From an uncultured Clostridia bacterium (GTDB lineage: Bacteria > Bacillota > Clostridia > Christensenellales > Aristaeellaceae): 18,153 nt of DNA. The DNA is taken from contig CAKUAV010000046.1 in the NCBI GenBank assembly GCA_934636425.1, positions 1 to 18,153 on the forward strand. The letters are read 5' to 3'. A program made the translations under genes and the position numbers. The notes under the pieces were generated by a model that was given only the letters and a program-made list of their open reading frames with translations, was not told where the DNA came from and made no database searches. Positions 1 to 7,731 of the stretch are shown piece after piece (within the stretch, counting starts at the first letter, position 1; each line of letters starts with the position of its first letter).

Positions 1-1953
1 GCGGATGACCACGCCCATCGTCTCCAGCAGGCCGCGCAGCATCGCCGCGACCGGGAAGTACACGCGCCGGTCGAGCTGCTGGGGCAGAGCGCCGCGCGAG
101 GCCTGATCGTGCGGGAAGGAGCCGCGCATCCACGCAAGGCGCCCCGCGCGCGCATGATCGTTGAGCGTCGCATAGACGCGCGCGTTCCCGAACTCATCGC
201 GCACAGTCGCCAGCACGGCCGTGCCCGGCAGCGCGATTTCGCCCACGCCGCCGCCGGAGAGCAGCGAGACATGGCGCAGCCTTTTCGGCAGCGTGAAGCC
301 GCGCGATACGTCCTTCACAATGTCCGTGTCGATCGTCAGCTCGCCCTCTATGGGCGCATCCTCCGCCACGCCGATCAGCGCGCGCACATCGTCGGATGCC
401 CACGCGGCGCTGCCGTAGAGCACGACGCGGCAGCCCGCGTCCAGCGCCTGGAGAAGCGCCGTCTCGGCGGGCGTGTCGGCGTGCGGCACGGGCGCAATGA
501 GTATTCTGCCCGCCCAGAGCGCCTTGTCCGACTTGACGAACAGATCGTCCGCGATCACCGAGTTGAGCGGCAGCCCCTGATCAATGGCGTTCTCGATCAG
601 CCAGTCGTCCATGAATATATCCTGCATACTGCCCGCATAGAGGCCGAGGCGCACATAGCTCTCGAACGGATAGAGCCACGTGACAAGGCCGGGCGCGTCG
701 GGATAGTGGCTGTACGCGTCCAGCAGATGCGGCGTGACCTCGACGGGGCAGCGGCGGGGCAGCTGGCCGTAGGAATCGTCGGCGGAGAGGAAGCTGACGC
801 CCTCGGGCGGCGTGACGCGGCCGTTTTCGTCCAGCCGCGCGACGCTCAGCGGCAGATAAATATCGTGCGGCGTGCGGTTATAGCGGTCGAACCACGGGCT
901 GTTGTGCCACCACGGGTCGTGCGTATAATATCGGAAGAGATAACCCTTTTCGGGCAGATGCGCCATGCGCGACATGAAGCCGGCCAGCTCCAGCCCGAAG
1001 CGGAAATCGAGCGCGGCCCACGGCGAATTGGGCGGCGCGACCAGCGTCTTGACGCGGTAAATGTCGTCGATCGGGCAGCCGTGCGCGGCAATGTCCATGC
1101 CGGCGGTGAGGTTGCTGCCGCGCGTCTCGATGCGCGTGTCGCCCGTAACGGCGGTGAACTCGCGCCAGAACGTGCGGATATTCTCACGTATGGCGGAGGC
1201 GTTTGCGTCGTCAAAGCGCTCGCCGTCAAACAGCTCGCCCTTCCAGTTCCAGGACTGCAGCGAGAAGCCGAAGCCGTTGCTCAGCCAGATATAGTCGAAG
1301 CCCACGTCGCGCTTGAGCGCCATGAACTGCTCGCCCAGAAAGCGGCCGAAATGCGTGCCCTCGGGAATGCCGTCGGGATAGGCGGCGTAGCGATAATGGT
1401 CGGCGTGCAGCCGCGCGGCGCAGTGTATCCACAAACTGTCCATCAGGCTGCCGCGGTTCATCTCGGGATGGCGGTGGAATTTGAAGTCGGAATAGGCGAA
1501 CTCGGGGCCAGGATCGAACGTTTCGCCCACCTCGACGTCCAGCTTCAGCATTTCGCGCCCGACCCGCTTGAGCGCGGCAATGATGCGCTTCAGATCGCGA
1601 TAGCGCATGGCAGGCGGGTTGTCCATGTAGAGATACGGCCGATGGTGGATTTCGTCGCCGTTCGGATCGCCTGCGGGCAGCTCCTTTTTCGGATTGCCGA
1701 TGCCGATATAGCGCGCCCAGTCGAACGAGGACTCGAGATCGCCGTCATATTCGAGGATTTCGCTGCCGTCGCTCGTCCACATCAGCACGGACACGGCCTG
1801 CGCATGGCCGATCAGCTCGCGCCAGCCGTCGAACAGCGCGCGGCAGGTGTCTTCAATGCCACGATCGCTCATGTCCAGCCCGAACGGCTTCAGGCTGACC
1901 TCCAGCCCGACGCGCCCGACGGGCATATACTCAGGATATTCAAAACCAAACAT
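1..1953 (-). CDS. Large unrecognised protein, probably carbohydrate-active (C-terminus cut by window edge)
   Basis: An uninterrupted leftward frame of 651 codons begins at ATG 1953 and runs off the left edge, so the C-terminus is missing. The start is supported by GGGGAGGA about six bases upstream and by a promoter just before it. The protein has no signal peptide and looks cytoplasmic. It is rich in aromatic and acidic residues in the manner of TIM-barrel glycoside hydrolases: DYIWLSNGFGF near residue 220 and HDPWWHNSPW near 345. Residues of about 475-515 (a run ending in VVLYGSAAW) resemble the alpha/beta fold of the glutamine-amidotransferase-like domain that follows the barrel in some beta-galactosidases. 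I do not recognise a named family, and the sugar-related role is inferred from composition and from the DUF4091 gene elsewhere in the window. Its reality as a gene is clear; its function is not. Confidence 0.8.
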   Translation of the reverse strand, partial: MFGFEYPEYMPVGRVGLEVSLKPFGLDMSDRGIEDTCRALFDGWRELIGHAQAVSVLMWTSDGSEILEYDGDLESSFDWARYIGIGNPKKELPAGDPNGDEIHHRPYLYMDNPPAMRYRDLKRIIAALKRVGREMLKLDVEVGETFDPGPEFAYSDFKFHRHPEMNRGSLMDSLWIHCAARLHADHYRYAAYPDGIPEGTHFGRFLGEQFMALKRDVGFDYIWLSNGFGFSLQSWNWKGELFDGERFDDANASAIRENIRTFWREFTAVTGDTRIETRGSNLTAGMDIAAHGCPIDDIYRVKTLVAPPNSPWAALDFRFGLELAGFMSRMAHLPEKGYLFRYYTHDPWWHNSPWFDRYNRTPHDIYLPLSVARLDENGRVTPPEGVSFLSADDSYGQLPRRCPVEVTPHLLDAYSHYPDAPGLVTWLYPFESYVRLGLYAGSMQDIFMDDWLIENAIDQGLPLNSVIADDLFVKSDKALWAGRILIAPVPHADTPAETALLQALDAGCRVVLYGSAAWASDDVRALIGVAEDAPIEGELTIDTDIVKDVSRGFTLPKRLRHVSLLSGGGVGEIALPGTAVLATVRDEFGNARVYATLNDHARAGRLAWMRGSFPHDQASRGALPQQLDRRVYFPVAAMLRGLLETMGVVIR

Positions 1954-1986
1954 GGCTATTTCCTCCCCAGCGCAATATCTGCTTCT

Positions 1987-2015
1987 ATTTTACGCCGTCT
2001 TTCGCGCCGTGGCAA
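1987..2015 (-). promoter_or_regulatory. Sigma-A-type promoter of the leftward gene ending at the window edge
   Basis: Read leftward, TTGCCA (2015-2010) and TAAAAT (1992-1987) are separated by exactly 17 bases; each matches consensus at five of six positions. The implied transcription start near 1980 leaves a leader of about 27 bases carrying the ribosome binding site of the gene starting at 1953. No operator-like inverted repeat was seen over it. Confidence 0.65.
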
Positions 2016-2410
2016 GGGATAAAACATCTCCGTAATGGGAGAAAACAAACACACCGCCGCGCGAGAGCGGCTTGCGCATGGGGAGTGGGGCGCGCTGGCA
2101 GGGCAGTGGGGCTTGCGTTTCATGCATTTGTCGGCAGTGGCAGGGCGACGGAGGCTTCCGTTTTGGACGTTTGTCCGCGCTGGTGCGGCGGTGGGGCTTG
2201 CGTTTCAGGCGTTTGTCCGCGCTGGCGCGGCGATGCGTCGGTATTTTTCATATGTGCGTGAATGGTTAGCTGGCGCAGCGTTTGTGCTGGCCGGTTATAG
2301 CTCCGGCACAGGCGTTTGTGCGCGCGGGGAAACGGCGGAGAGGGCAAAAGCAATGCAATACCTTTCAGGAACAGCAAAGGCTTGCTTTTTGCGCGTCCAC
2401 GCCGCACAAA
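2016..2410. other. Intergenic region without a convincing gene
   Basis: This stretch has open frames on both strands (for example rightward from 2035 and leftward from 2422), but they are rich in arginine, alanine and glycine, lack good ribosome binding sites, overlap each other, and run across the repeats. I regard them as chance frames of GC-rich DNA. The part from about 2104 to 2233 is a degenerate repeat listed separately. The rest, about 2234-2410, shows nothing I can name. Confidence 0.55.
2104..2233. repeat. Degenerate tandem repeat, about 45 bp, three copies
   Basis: Three imperfect units start near 2104, 2146 and 2191. They share GGCTTGCGTTTCA (GGCTTCCGTTTTG in the middle unit) followed by GCGTTTGTCCGCGCTGG or a variant. 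The first copy is the most diverged. The sequence is unlike the family A units to its right, so it is a separate repeat in the same gap. Confidence 0.6.
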
Positions 2411-2421
2411 ACTCGGGTACA

Positions 2422-2462
2422 CGGAAAGACCCGCCCGGCTCTAATTTATGGCCGGGCGGGTC
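2422..2462 (-). terminator. Hairpin of third (most distal) family A unit
   Basis: The arms at 2428-2439 and 2451-2462 form the same perfect 12-bp stem as the middle unit, with the same loop and leftward TTTCCG tail, exactly 200 bases away. If the hairpin nearest the operon already ends transcription, this copy would be redundant, which makes termination alone a poor explanation for the array. Confidence 0.5.
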
Positions 2463-2621
2463 GGGCTGTATTGAGATGTTACCTACACGCGCCAACGTCC
2501 AGACTTGAGCTGTCCCCAAGCGGCGCGGAGTCGGGTTGACACGCGCGGAGCGGAGAGGAAGCCGGCACTGCGGCCGCGAAGCGGTGTGGAAGCGGGCACT
2601 GCCGGCCGTCACCCGGGTACA

Positions 2622-2662
2622 CGGAAAGACCCGCCCGGCTCTAATTTATGGCCGGGCGGGTC
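2622..2662 (-). terminator. Hairpin of second family A unit
   Basis: The arms GACCCGCCCGGC (2628-2639) and GCCGGGCGGGTC (2651-2662) form a perfect 12-bp stem with an 11-base loop, followed leftward by TTTCCG. It is identical in stem and loop to the copy at 2428-2462. Confidence 0.5.
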
Positions 2663-2790
2663 GTGCTGTATTGAGATGTTACCTGCTCGCTCTATCGTCC
2701 AGACTCGAGCCGCCCTCAAGCGGCGCGGAGTCGGGTTGACACGCGCGGAGCGGTGTGGAAGCCGGCACTGCCGGCCGAAACCCGGGTACA

Positions 2791-2831
2791 CGGAAAGACC
2801 CGCCGAACTCCAATTTATGGTTCGGCGGGTC
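2791..2831 (-). terminator. Hairpin of family A unit nearest the operon; probable leftward terminator
   Basis: The arms GACCCGCCGAAC (2797-2808) and GTTCGGCGGGTC (2820-2831) are perfectly complementary over 12 bp with an 11-base loop. Read leftward the stem is followed by TTTCCG, a short T run, in the orientation expected for a terminator of the MoxR-DUF58-transglutaminase operon. The T tract is weak, so RNA-end protection is an alternative to termination. Three base pairs differ from the other two copies, all compensated. Confidence 0.55.
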
Positions 2832-2944
2832 GTGTTGTATTGAGATGTTACCTGTTCGCTCTATCGTCCAGACTCGAGCCGCCCCCAAGCGGCGCGGAGT
2901 CGGGTTGCGTGCGCGAAGCGGTGTGGAAGCCGGCACTGCCGGCC

Positions 2945-5266
2945 TCAGGGGATTTGGCGGGTGTCGCCCAGGCCGTGACGCAGGCGCTCAAGCGCCCACT
3001 TTGCGCGCTCGCGGCGATCCAGCTTCACGAGCATCGCGCCGTAAATCGCCTCGCCCAGACGCGCGCAGGAAATATCCGGCATGCGTCCCGAATACTGCAT
3101 CTCCTCGATCAGCTCGGCAAACAGCGCAAAATCGCGCGGCGCTTCAGCCTGAGAAACCACGCGCCGTGCAAACGATACCGGCGTCTCGCCGCCGTCGGGC
3201 GACAGACCGCGCCGCATCAGCAGCGTCAGTATCGCGCGGTACCAGATCAGCGCCCGCTCGCGCTCGTCCGCGGCCTTCGCCGCCCTGTATCCCGGCTCGC
3301 TCAGAACCAGCCTGCGCTTCACCCACAGCGCGGCGCACGCGCAAAGCGCCGCTATCAGTATCAATATCCACCACAGCGTGCGCCGCTTCTTCGGCGGGTC
3401 GTTCTGCTGATCGCTGTCCGGCTCGGGAGAGGGCGTCGGCTCGTCCGGCTGATTGTCCGGCTCGGGCGTCGGCTCATCGGTTGGCTCGCTGCTCGGCTCG
3501 CCTTCGGGCTCATCGCTCGGCTCGGGCTCGTCCGGCACGGGCGCTTCGGTCGGCTCGGGCGTGGGCTCGGGCGTGGGCGTCGCGGTGGGCGGCGGCAGCT
3601 GACTGTCCTGCTGTTCCTCGCCCGGCGGCACGATGTGGCGGGAGGAATACGCGGTGCCCGGCGTTACGTCGAACTCCAGCCAGCCGATTCCGTTAAAGTA
3701 CAATTCCGCCCAGGCGTGCGCGTCCTCGGCGAGCACCTCGATCGTGCCCGTGCCGTCGTCGACCGCGCAGTAGCCCTCGGCGTATCGGCTCGGTATCCCC
3801 GCCAGACGCGCCATGACCGCCATGGCCGATGCGTAATATGTGCAGTAGCCCTTCTTTTCGTCCAGCACAAACCACGACACGAAATCGCGCCCCTCGGGCG
3901 GATACGCGCCGTCGAGCGTATAGACAAAGCCGTCGCGCAGATAGTCGGCGATGGCATAGGCCTTCTCGATGGGCGTTTCACAGTCCTTCACGACGTCCAT
4001 CGTCAGCCAGTACAGCTCGGCCTCAATGCCGGCGGGCAGCGCCATATACGCATTGCATACGTCCAGCCAGTGCGCGTCGGACGCGTCCGCAGCCGCGTTC
4101 ACGGCGCTGATCAAATCCTCGCGCGTCGCGTCGACAATCCAGCCGGATATGCCGTAGCTGTCGCCCGCCTCCACGTCGCGCGTTATGAAGACCTCGCCGG
4201 TCTCGTTGTAGTAGGTCACAATGTCGAGCGCCACATTCAGGCTGTCCAGCCGCGCGGGCACAAACAGCGTCGATGTGCCGCTGCGGTTGAATGTCACTGT
4301 CGCCTCGATTTTCTTCAGGCAGCCCTTCAGGTTTTCGTTCAGGTCGGCGTTGAACGCGGCCTCGAGACGCTTGCGGCGAGTCGGGTCGACCAGCAGATAG
4401 CGGCTGTTGACCGCCTCGTCCACCCAGTTCGCGCCCGTGTATGTGCGGCTGATCGAGCCGCGCAGCAGCAGCGTGTCGCCCGATTCGACCGTCATGATGC
4501 TGTCGCTGCGCGGCTCGGCGCGCCCGCCCAGCATATCGCTGCGGGGCTGATAGCCGTCGCCGGACACCGAATACACCGTGCGCGGATCGTCAAAGCGGAA
4601 ATAGTCGTTGAACAGCTCGCGCACCTTGTCGGCGCAGTCCTGAAGCGGCTGGAATGTCGAGCCGGGCGCGGGCAGCAGCACGAGCGTCAGCGCCGCCGCA
4701 ATGAGCGCCGCGGGCAGAGCGCGCAGTATGGCGCCCTTCTCGCGATAGGCGCGGGCATAGAGCACAGCCAGCGCGATCAGGCCGGGCGCCAGCGTAACCG
4801 CGGAAAACTCCGCGTCCATAATCCAGTGCCCCAGGAGCACGAACACGAACAGCAGAAGCGCCGGATACACGCCGCCGCTCATGCGCACCAGAAAGAGCGA
4901 CATTATGCCGAACACCAGCGCCAGCAGCACGCACAGCCCCAGCGCTTCCGGCGCGGCCATAGCGCCCTGTCCGGTCAGCACGGCGCTCATGCTCTGCACA
5001 AGGCGCGTGAAAAAGGCCACCGGCGAGCGCGTGAGCGCCAGATACACCGCCAGCATGGCCGCCGCCGCGAGCGAAAGCGCCGCCGTCAGCCGGTTAAACA
5101 GCATGAGCGCGCCGAAGAGCGAAAACGCAAGGCACAGCGCCGCCGCCGTCCACACCGACACGGGCGCTGAAAACGACTCCAGCACCGCCTCGGTCAGCGA
5201 CAGGCTCAGCATCAGTGCAATCAGCACGGACGCGCCCAGATCAGTCAGTTTTGCACGAAGATTCAT
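2945..5266 (-). CDS. Membrane-anchored transglutaminase-like protein (TgpA type)
   Basis: The product has 773 residues. The N-terminal 200 hold about six or seven membrane segments (near 11-28, 38-57, 61-78, 108-127, 131-150, 155-172 and 180-199), matching the DUF3488/TgpA layout. A transglutaminase-like domain follows with the papain-type triad: Cys475 in GYCTYYASAMAVMARLAGIP, His517 in DAHAW and Asp533 in EFDVTPG. Residues 558-625 form an acidic, proline-rich linker of TPEP/DEP repeats, then comes a membrane helix at about 630-649 and a helical tail like DUF4129. The catalytic domain should face outside the membrane. The substrate is unknown; the family is linked to envelope proteolysis or crosslinking. 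The start at 5266 has AGAGGA nine bases upstream. It is the last gene of the operon, 51 bases after the DUF58 gene. Confidence 0.92.
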   Translation of the reverse strand: MNLRAKLTDLGASVLIALMLSLSLTEAVLESFSAPVSVWTAAALCLAFSLFGALMLFNRLTAALSLAAAAMLAVYLALTRSPVAFFTRLVQSMSAVLTGQGAMAAPEALGLCVLLALVFGIMSLFLVRMSGGVYPALLLFVFVLLGHWIMDAEFSAVTLAPGLIALAVLYARAYREKGAILRALPAALIAAALTLVLLPAPGSTFQPLQDCADKVRELFNDYFRFDDPRTVYSVSGDGYQPRSDMLGGRAEPRSDSIMTVESGDTLLLRGSISRTYTGANWVDEAVNSRYLLVDPTRRKRLEAAFNADLNENLKGCLKKIEATVTFNRSGTSTLFVPARLDSLNVALDIVTYYNETGEVFITRDVEAGDSYGISGWIVDATREDLISAVNAAADASDAHWLDVCNAYMALPAGIEAELYWLTMDVVKDCETPIEKAYAIADYLRDGFVYTLDGAYPPEGRDFVSWFVLDEKKGYCTYYASAMAVMARLAGIPSRYAEGYCAVDDGTGTIEVLAEDAHAWAELYFNGIGWLEFDVTPGTAYSSRHIVPPGEEQQDSQLPPPTATPTPEPTPEPTEAPVPDEPEPSDEPEGEPSSEPTDEPTPEPDNQPDEPTPSPEPDSDQQNDPPKKRRTLWWILILIAALCACAALWVKRRLVLSEPGYRAAKAADERERALIWYRAILTLLMRRGLSPDGGETPVSFARRVVSQAEAPRDFALFAELIEEMQYSGRMPDISCARLGEAIYGAMLVKLDRRERAKWALERLRHGLGDTRQIP

Positions 5267-5317
5267 CTCATATATCCTCTCGGAAGCCGCTGCCTCCGGC
5301 GTTGCTTCAATAATGGC

Positions 5318-6508
5318 CTACGCCCGATCGCCGGCGCTCTTCCCCCGCGCGGGAGCGCTCTGCCAGGGATTGACCGTCTCAACGTCTATGCCGGCAAGCT
5401 CCAGCCGCTTTTTGAGCGTCTCGTGATCGGCGTGAACGACCTCCGCCACCCAGATATAGCGCACCTGAACGCCCAATTGGTCAATGCGCATCGCCAGCTC
5501 GGCCAGCGTCGGATTCATGCGCGTGGTCACGACGATCAGCGCGCCCGTGCGCTGAAGCCGGCGCATTTCCAGCGCGATGACCTGCTCGAACGAATACGGA
5601 CTGTCGAACGACAGCGGCGTGAGCACCTCCAGAAAGCGGCCTATGTCCGCCACCGACTGGCCGACCGGCTCGGTGGGCTTCGTCGTATTGAGCGGCATGC
5701 GCACTGTGTAGCCGGCCGTCATCTGGCTGAGCGCCGCGCCCGCCGCCGCCTCGCACAGCACGTCCTCTATGGTGCGCACGTGCGATTTGAGCGCGTTGAC
5801 CGGCGCGCAGTCCATCAGTATCAGCACGTCGGGGCGCGCCGATTCCTCAAATGTGCGCACGAGCAGCTCGCGGCGGCGCGCAGTCAGTTTCCAGTGGATG
5901 TTCTTCATGCTGTCGCCGTCCTGCCAGGCGCGCACCGACGCGGGCGACGCGCGGTCCTCCGTCATGCGCACGCGGCCCTGCGGCCCCATGTCGCCGGGGC
6001 GTATGCTCATCGGCGCGATTGAACGCGGCCTGGGCACGACCATGACGCGCGCCGAGCTGCCCTTTATGTGCTTTGAAAATGTAAACAGGCCGAACACGTC
6101 GGTCACGCTCACGCGCGATACGCCCACCTCGTAAAGACCCCTGTGGGCGCAGCGTATGTTGTAGCGGTACTGCCTGCTCTTAAGCGGCGGCACGCTGACC
6201 GACATCCGCCCCACATCGCGGTTCTCGCCGGGCGTGGACACCTCGAGCTCCACGCTGCCCACCGGCATGAACGACCTGCGCCCCACCGTCAGGCTGATGC
6301 TCACGCTGTCGCCGCGGGAGACGCGCCTTCTCTGCGCGGTTGTGGTCACATGGAGCGTCGCAAGCGTCGCCAGCACGCTGGCCAGCGAGAGCAGCGCCAT
6401 CATGGCCGGCATGATGGCGAGCAGATAGTATACGGTCGTCCCGGTCGAGAGCGCAATGACGGCAACGGTCAGCGCGACCAGCACGAACACGGCTGTGCGG
6501 GCGTTCAC
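5318..6508 (-). CDS. DUF58 domain protein, partner of MoxR
   Basis: I place the start at GTG 6508, whose last two bases lie within the TGA stop of the upstream ATPase gene (GTGA overlap), with GTGAGGA a few bases before it; this gives 396 residues. A much longer upstream extension of the same frame merely overlaps the ATPase gene and is not real. Two hydrophobic segments near residues 5-22 and 26-50 anchor the N-terminus. The DUF58 signature is seen as DGDSMKNIHWKLTARRREL followed by LLVRTFEES. After it comes a region like a von Willebrand A fold (DVLILMDCAP). DUF58 proteins commonly sit with MoxR ATPases and transglutaminases and are thought to be the client or adaptor of the ATPase. The tight coupling supports equal production with the ATPase. 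Confidence 0.9.
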   Translation of the reverse strand: MNARTAVFVLVALTVAVIALSTGTTVYYLLAIMPAMMALLSLASVLATLATLHVTTTAQRRRVSRGDSVSISLTVGRRSFMPVGSVELEVSTPGENRDVGRMSVSVPPLKSRQYRYNIRCAHRGLYEVGVSRVSVTDVFGLFTFSKHIKGSSARVMVVPRPRSIAPMSIRPGDMGPQGRVRMTEDRASPASVRAWQDGDSMKNIHWKLTARRRELLVRTFEESARPDVLILMDCAPVNALKSHVRTIEDVLCEAAAGAALSQMTAGYTVRMPLNTTKPTEPVGQSVADIGRFLEVLTPLSFDSPYSFEQVIALEMRRLQRTGALIVVTTRMNPTLAELAMRIDQLGVQVRYIWVAEVVHADHETLKKRLELAGIDVETVNPWQSAPARGKSAGDRA

Positions 6509-7452
6509 GCTGTCCTCACCGGCACCTGAACGGAACCGATCACCTGCGAGAGCACGCGCTCCGCCGTCATATTGCGCATGCGCGCCTCGGGGCTGAGTAT
6601 CAGGCGGTGCGCCAGCACGGGCGCGGCCATGTACTGAACGTCCTCGGGCGTGACGTAATCGCGGCCGGAGAGCAAAGCGCGCGCCTGAGCCGCCTTGAGC
6701 AGGAATATCGCGCCGCGCGTGGACACGCCCAGCTGGAGCGCGCTGTGCTTTCTCGAGGCCTGCGCAATGAGCGAAATATAGCTGCGCACCTCGCGCGAGG
6801 AATACACCTGCGCGACCAGCTGCTGCATATCGACAATGTCCTGCGCCGAGCAGATGGGACGCACGGTCTCCATGGGACGCGCGCCGCTCGTAAAGCGCTC
6901 GAGTATGCTGATCTCCTCGTCGCAGGTCGGATAGCCTATGGCGATCTTCATGAAGAAGCGGTCGAGCTGCGCCTCGGGCAGAGGATATGTGCCCACAAAG
7001 TCGAGCGGGTTCTGCGTCGCCAGCACGATGAAGGGCTGCGGCATGCGGTAGGTCACGCCGTCGACGGTGGCCTGTCCCTCCTCCATGACCTCGAGCAGAG
7101 AGGACTGCGTCTTGGGCGATGTGCGGTTGATCTCGTCGGCCAATACGATCTGGCTCATGACCGCGCCCTGATGAAACTCCATGTCGCCGGTCTTCATGTT
7201 GATCATGGAAAAGCCGGTCACATCGCTGGGCGTCACGTCGGGCGTGAACTGTATGCGCTTGAACGAGCAGTCCAGCGAGCGCGCCAGCGCCGATACCAGC
7301 GTGGTCTTGCCCACGCCCGGCACGTCCTCGATGAGCACATGCCCCCGGCAGATGAGCGCGCACAAGAGCAGCTCCACCGCATTTTCCTTGCCGACCATCA
7401 CCCGCGCGATGTTGTCCTTCAGCCGGGCGACCATTTTATCAATGTCCTGCAT
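6505..7452 (-). CDS. MoxR-family AAA+ ATPase
   Basis: The product has 315 residues. The start at ATG 7452 is chosen over an upstream ATG at 7545 because GGAG lies eight bases before it and the extra 31 residues are basic and unlike the family. Motifs are in order: Walker A in PGVGKTTL (45-52), Walker B in VLADEINR (103-110), sensor 1 in ATQNP (145-149) and LDRF (163-166). MoxR ATPases are chaperone-like assembly factors that hydrolyse ATP to remodel or activate partners, typically the DUF58 product encoded next door. First gene of a three-gene leftward operon, transcribed from a promoter about 110 bases upstream. Confidence 0.95.
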   Translation of the reverse strand: MQDIDKMVARLKDNIARVMVGKENAVELLLCALICRGHVLIEDVPGVGKTTLVSALARSLDCSFKRIQFTPDVTPSDVTGFSMINMKTGDMEFHQGAVMSQIVLADEINRTSPKTQSSLLEVMEEGQATVDGVTYRMPQPFIVLATQNPLDFVGTYPLPEAQLDRFFMKIAIGYPTCDEEISILERFTSGARPMETVRPICSAQDIVDMQQLVAQVYSSREVRSYISLIAQASRKHSALQLGVSTRGAIFLLKAAQARALLSGRDYVTPEDVQYMAAPVLAHRLILSPEARMRNMTAERVLSQVIGSVQVPVRTA

Positions 7453-7562
7453 GATATGACTCCTATCTCTCAAGTCGATTCGCCTTGAATCTTGTCCTTT
7501 AGAAGCGCGCGGGAGCGTTTTCGTTCCATTCCCCGCGCGGCGCATATACGCGACTCTTGTCC

Positions 7563-7591
7563 AGTATACAAATATGACGTAAATAATACAA
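7563..7591 (-). promoter_or_regulatory. Candidate promoter of the MoxR operon
   Basis: Read leftward, TTGTAT (7591-7586) and TATACT (7568-7563) are 17 bases apart in an AT-rich island within otherwise GC-rich DNA. The -10 is a five-of-six match, the -35 only three of six. The implied leader is about 100 bases; I see no riboswitch or strong hairpin in it. Confidence 0.5.
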
Positions 7592-7642
7592 GCACTGACG
7601 CGCTTTTTTCACATTTTGGCGCCGGTTTCGAGCGGTATGGGC

Positions 7643-7671
7643 TGGAAATGCGCTCAAAAGCGCTGTATAAT
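7643..7671 (+). promoter_or_regulatory. Promoter of birA-acpS
   Basis: TGGAAA (7643-7648) and a perfect TATAAT (7666-7671) are separated by 17 bases. The start of transcription would fall near 7678, giving a leader of about 54 bases with GGGAG before the birA start. It is divergent from the MoxR promoter, about 50 bases away. BirA proteins with an N-terminal DNA-binding domain can repress biotin genes, but I see no clear BirA operator (long dyad) here. Confidence 0.6.
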
Positions 7672-7731
7672 GAACACAGCCGTCCCCCGCCGCGAATATG
7701 GGGGCAAAATATTGTAACGGGAGACTGACCC

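Larger units (their letters stand above)
2411..2944 (-). repeat. Family A tandem repeat array, three units of 169-200 bp
   Basis: Read leftward from the stop codon of the transglutaminase gene (2945), three units begin with GGCCGGCAGTGCCGGC or a variant and end after a long hairpin. Matching positions are 169 bases apart (the GCCGGCACTGCCGGCC block is at 2930, 2761 and, with one change, 2592). The leftmost unit is lengthened to 200 by an extra partial copy about 31 bases away (2561-2591). Shared blocks on the plus strand include TGTATTGAGATGTTACCT, CGTCCAGACT and AAGCGGCGCGGAGTCGGGTT. Two units also hold a second short inverted repeat (GCCGC, then GCGGC). The array starts right after the stop codon. 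It encodes no recognisable protein. Confidence 0.85.

Noticed and set aside
2373..2390. Rightward AGCAA/TTGCT hairpin followed by a T run
   Set aside because: The stem is only five base pairs and there is no rightward gene before it, so a terminator is unlikely.
2035..2508. Open frame of 157 codons rightward in the left intergenic region
   Set aside because: No ribosome binding site of quality, odd composition, overlaps other frames and runs into the family A repeats; no family resemblance.
2753..5170. Very long rightward open frame opposite the transglutaminase gene
   Set aside because: It is antisense to a gene with clear catalytic motifs and membrane segments; high GC codon use leaves the opposite strand open.
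6509..7363. Extension of the DUF58 frame upstream over the MoxR gene
   Set aside because: It is a shadow of the ATPase gene in another frame; the GTG at 6508 overlaps the ATPase stop and has a ribosome binding site.
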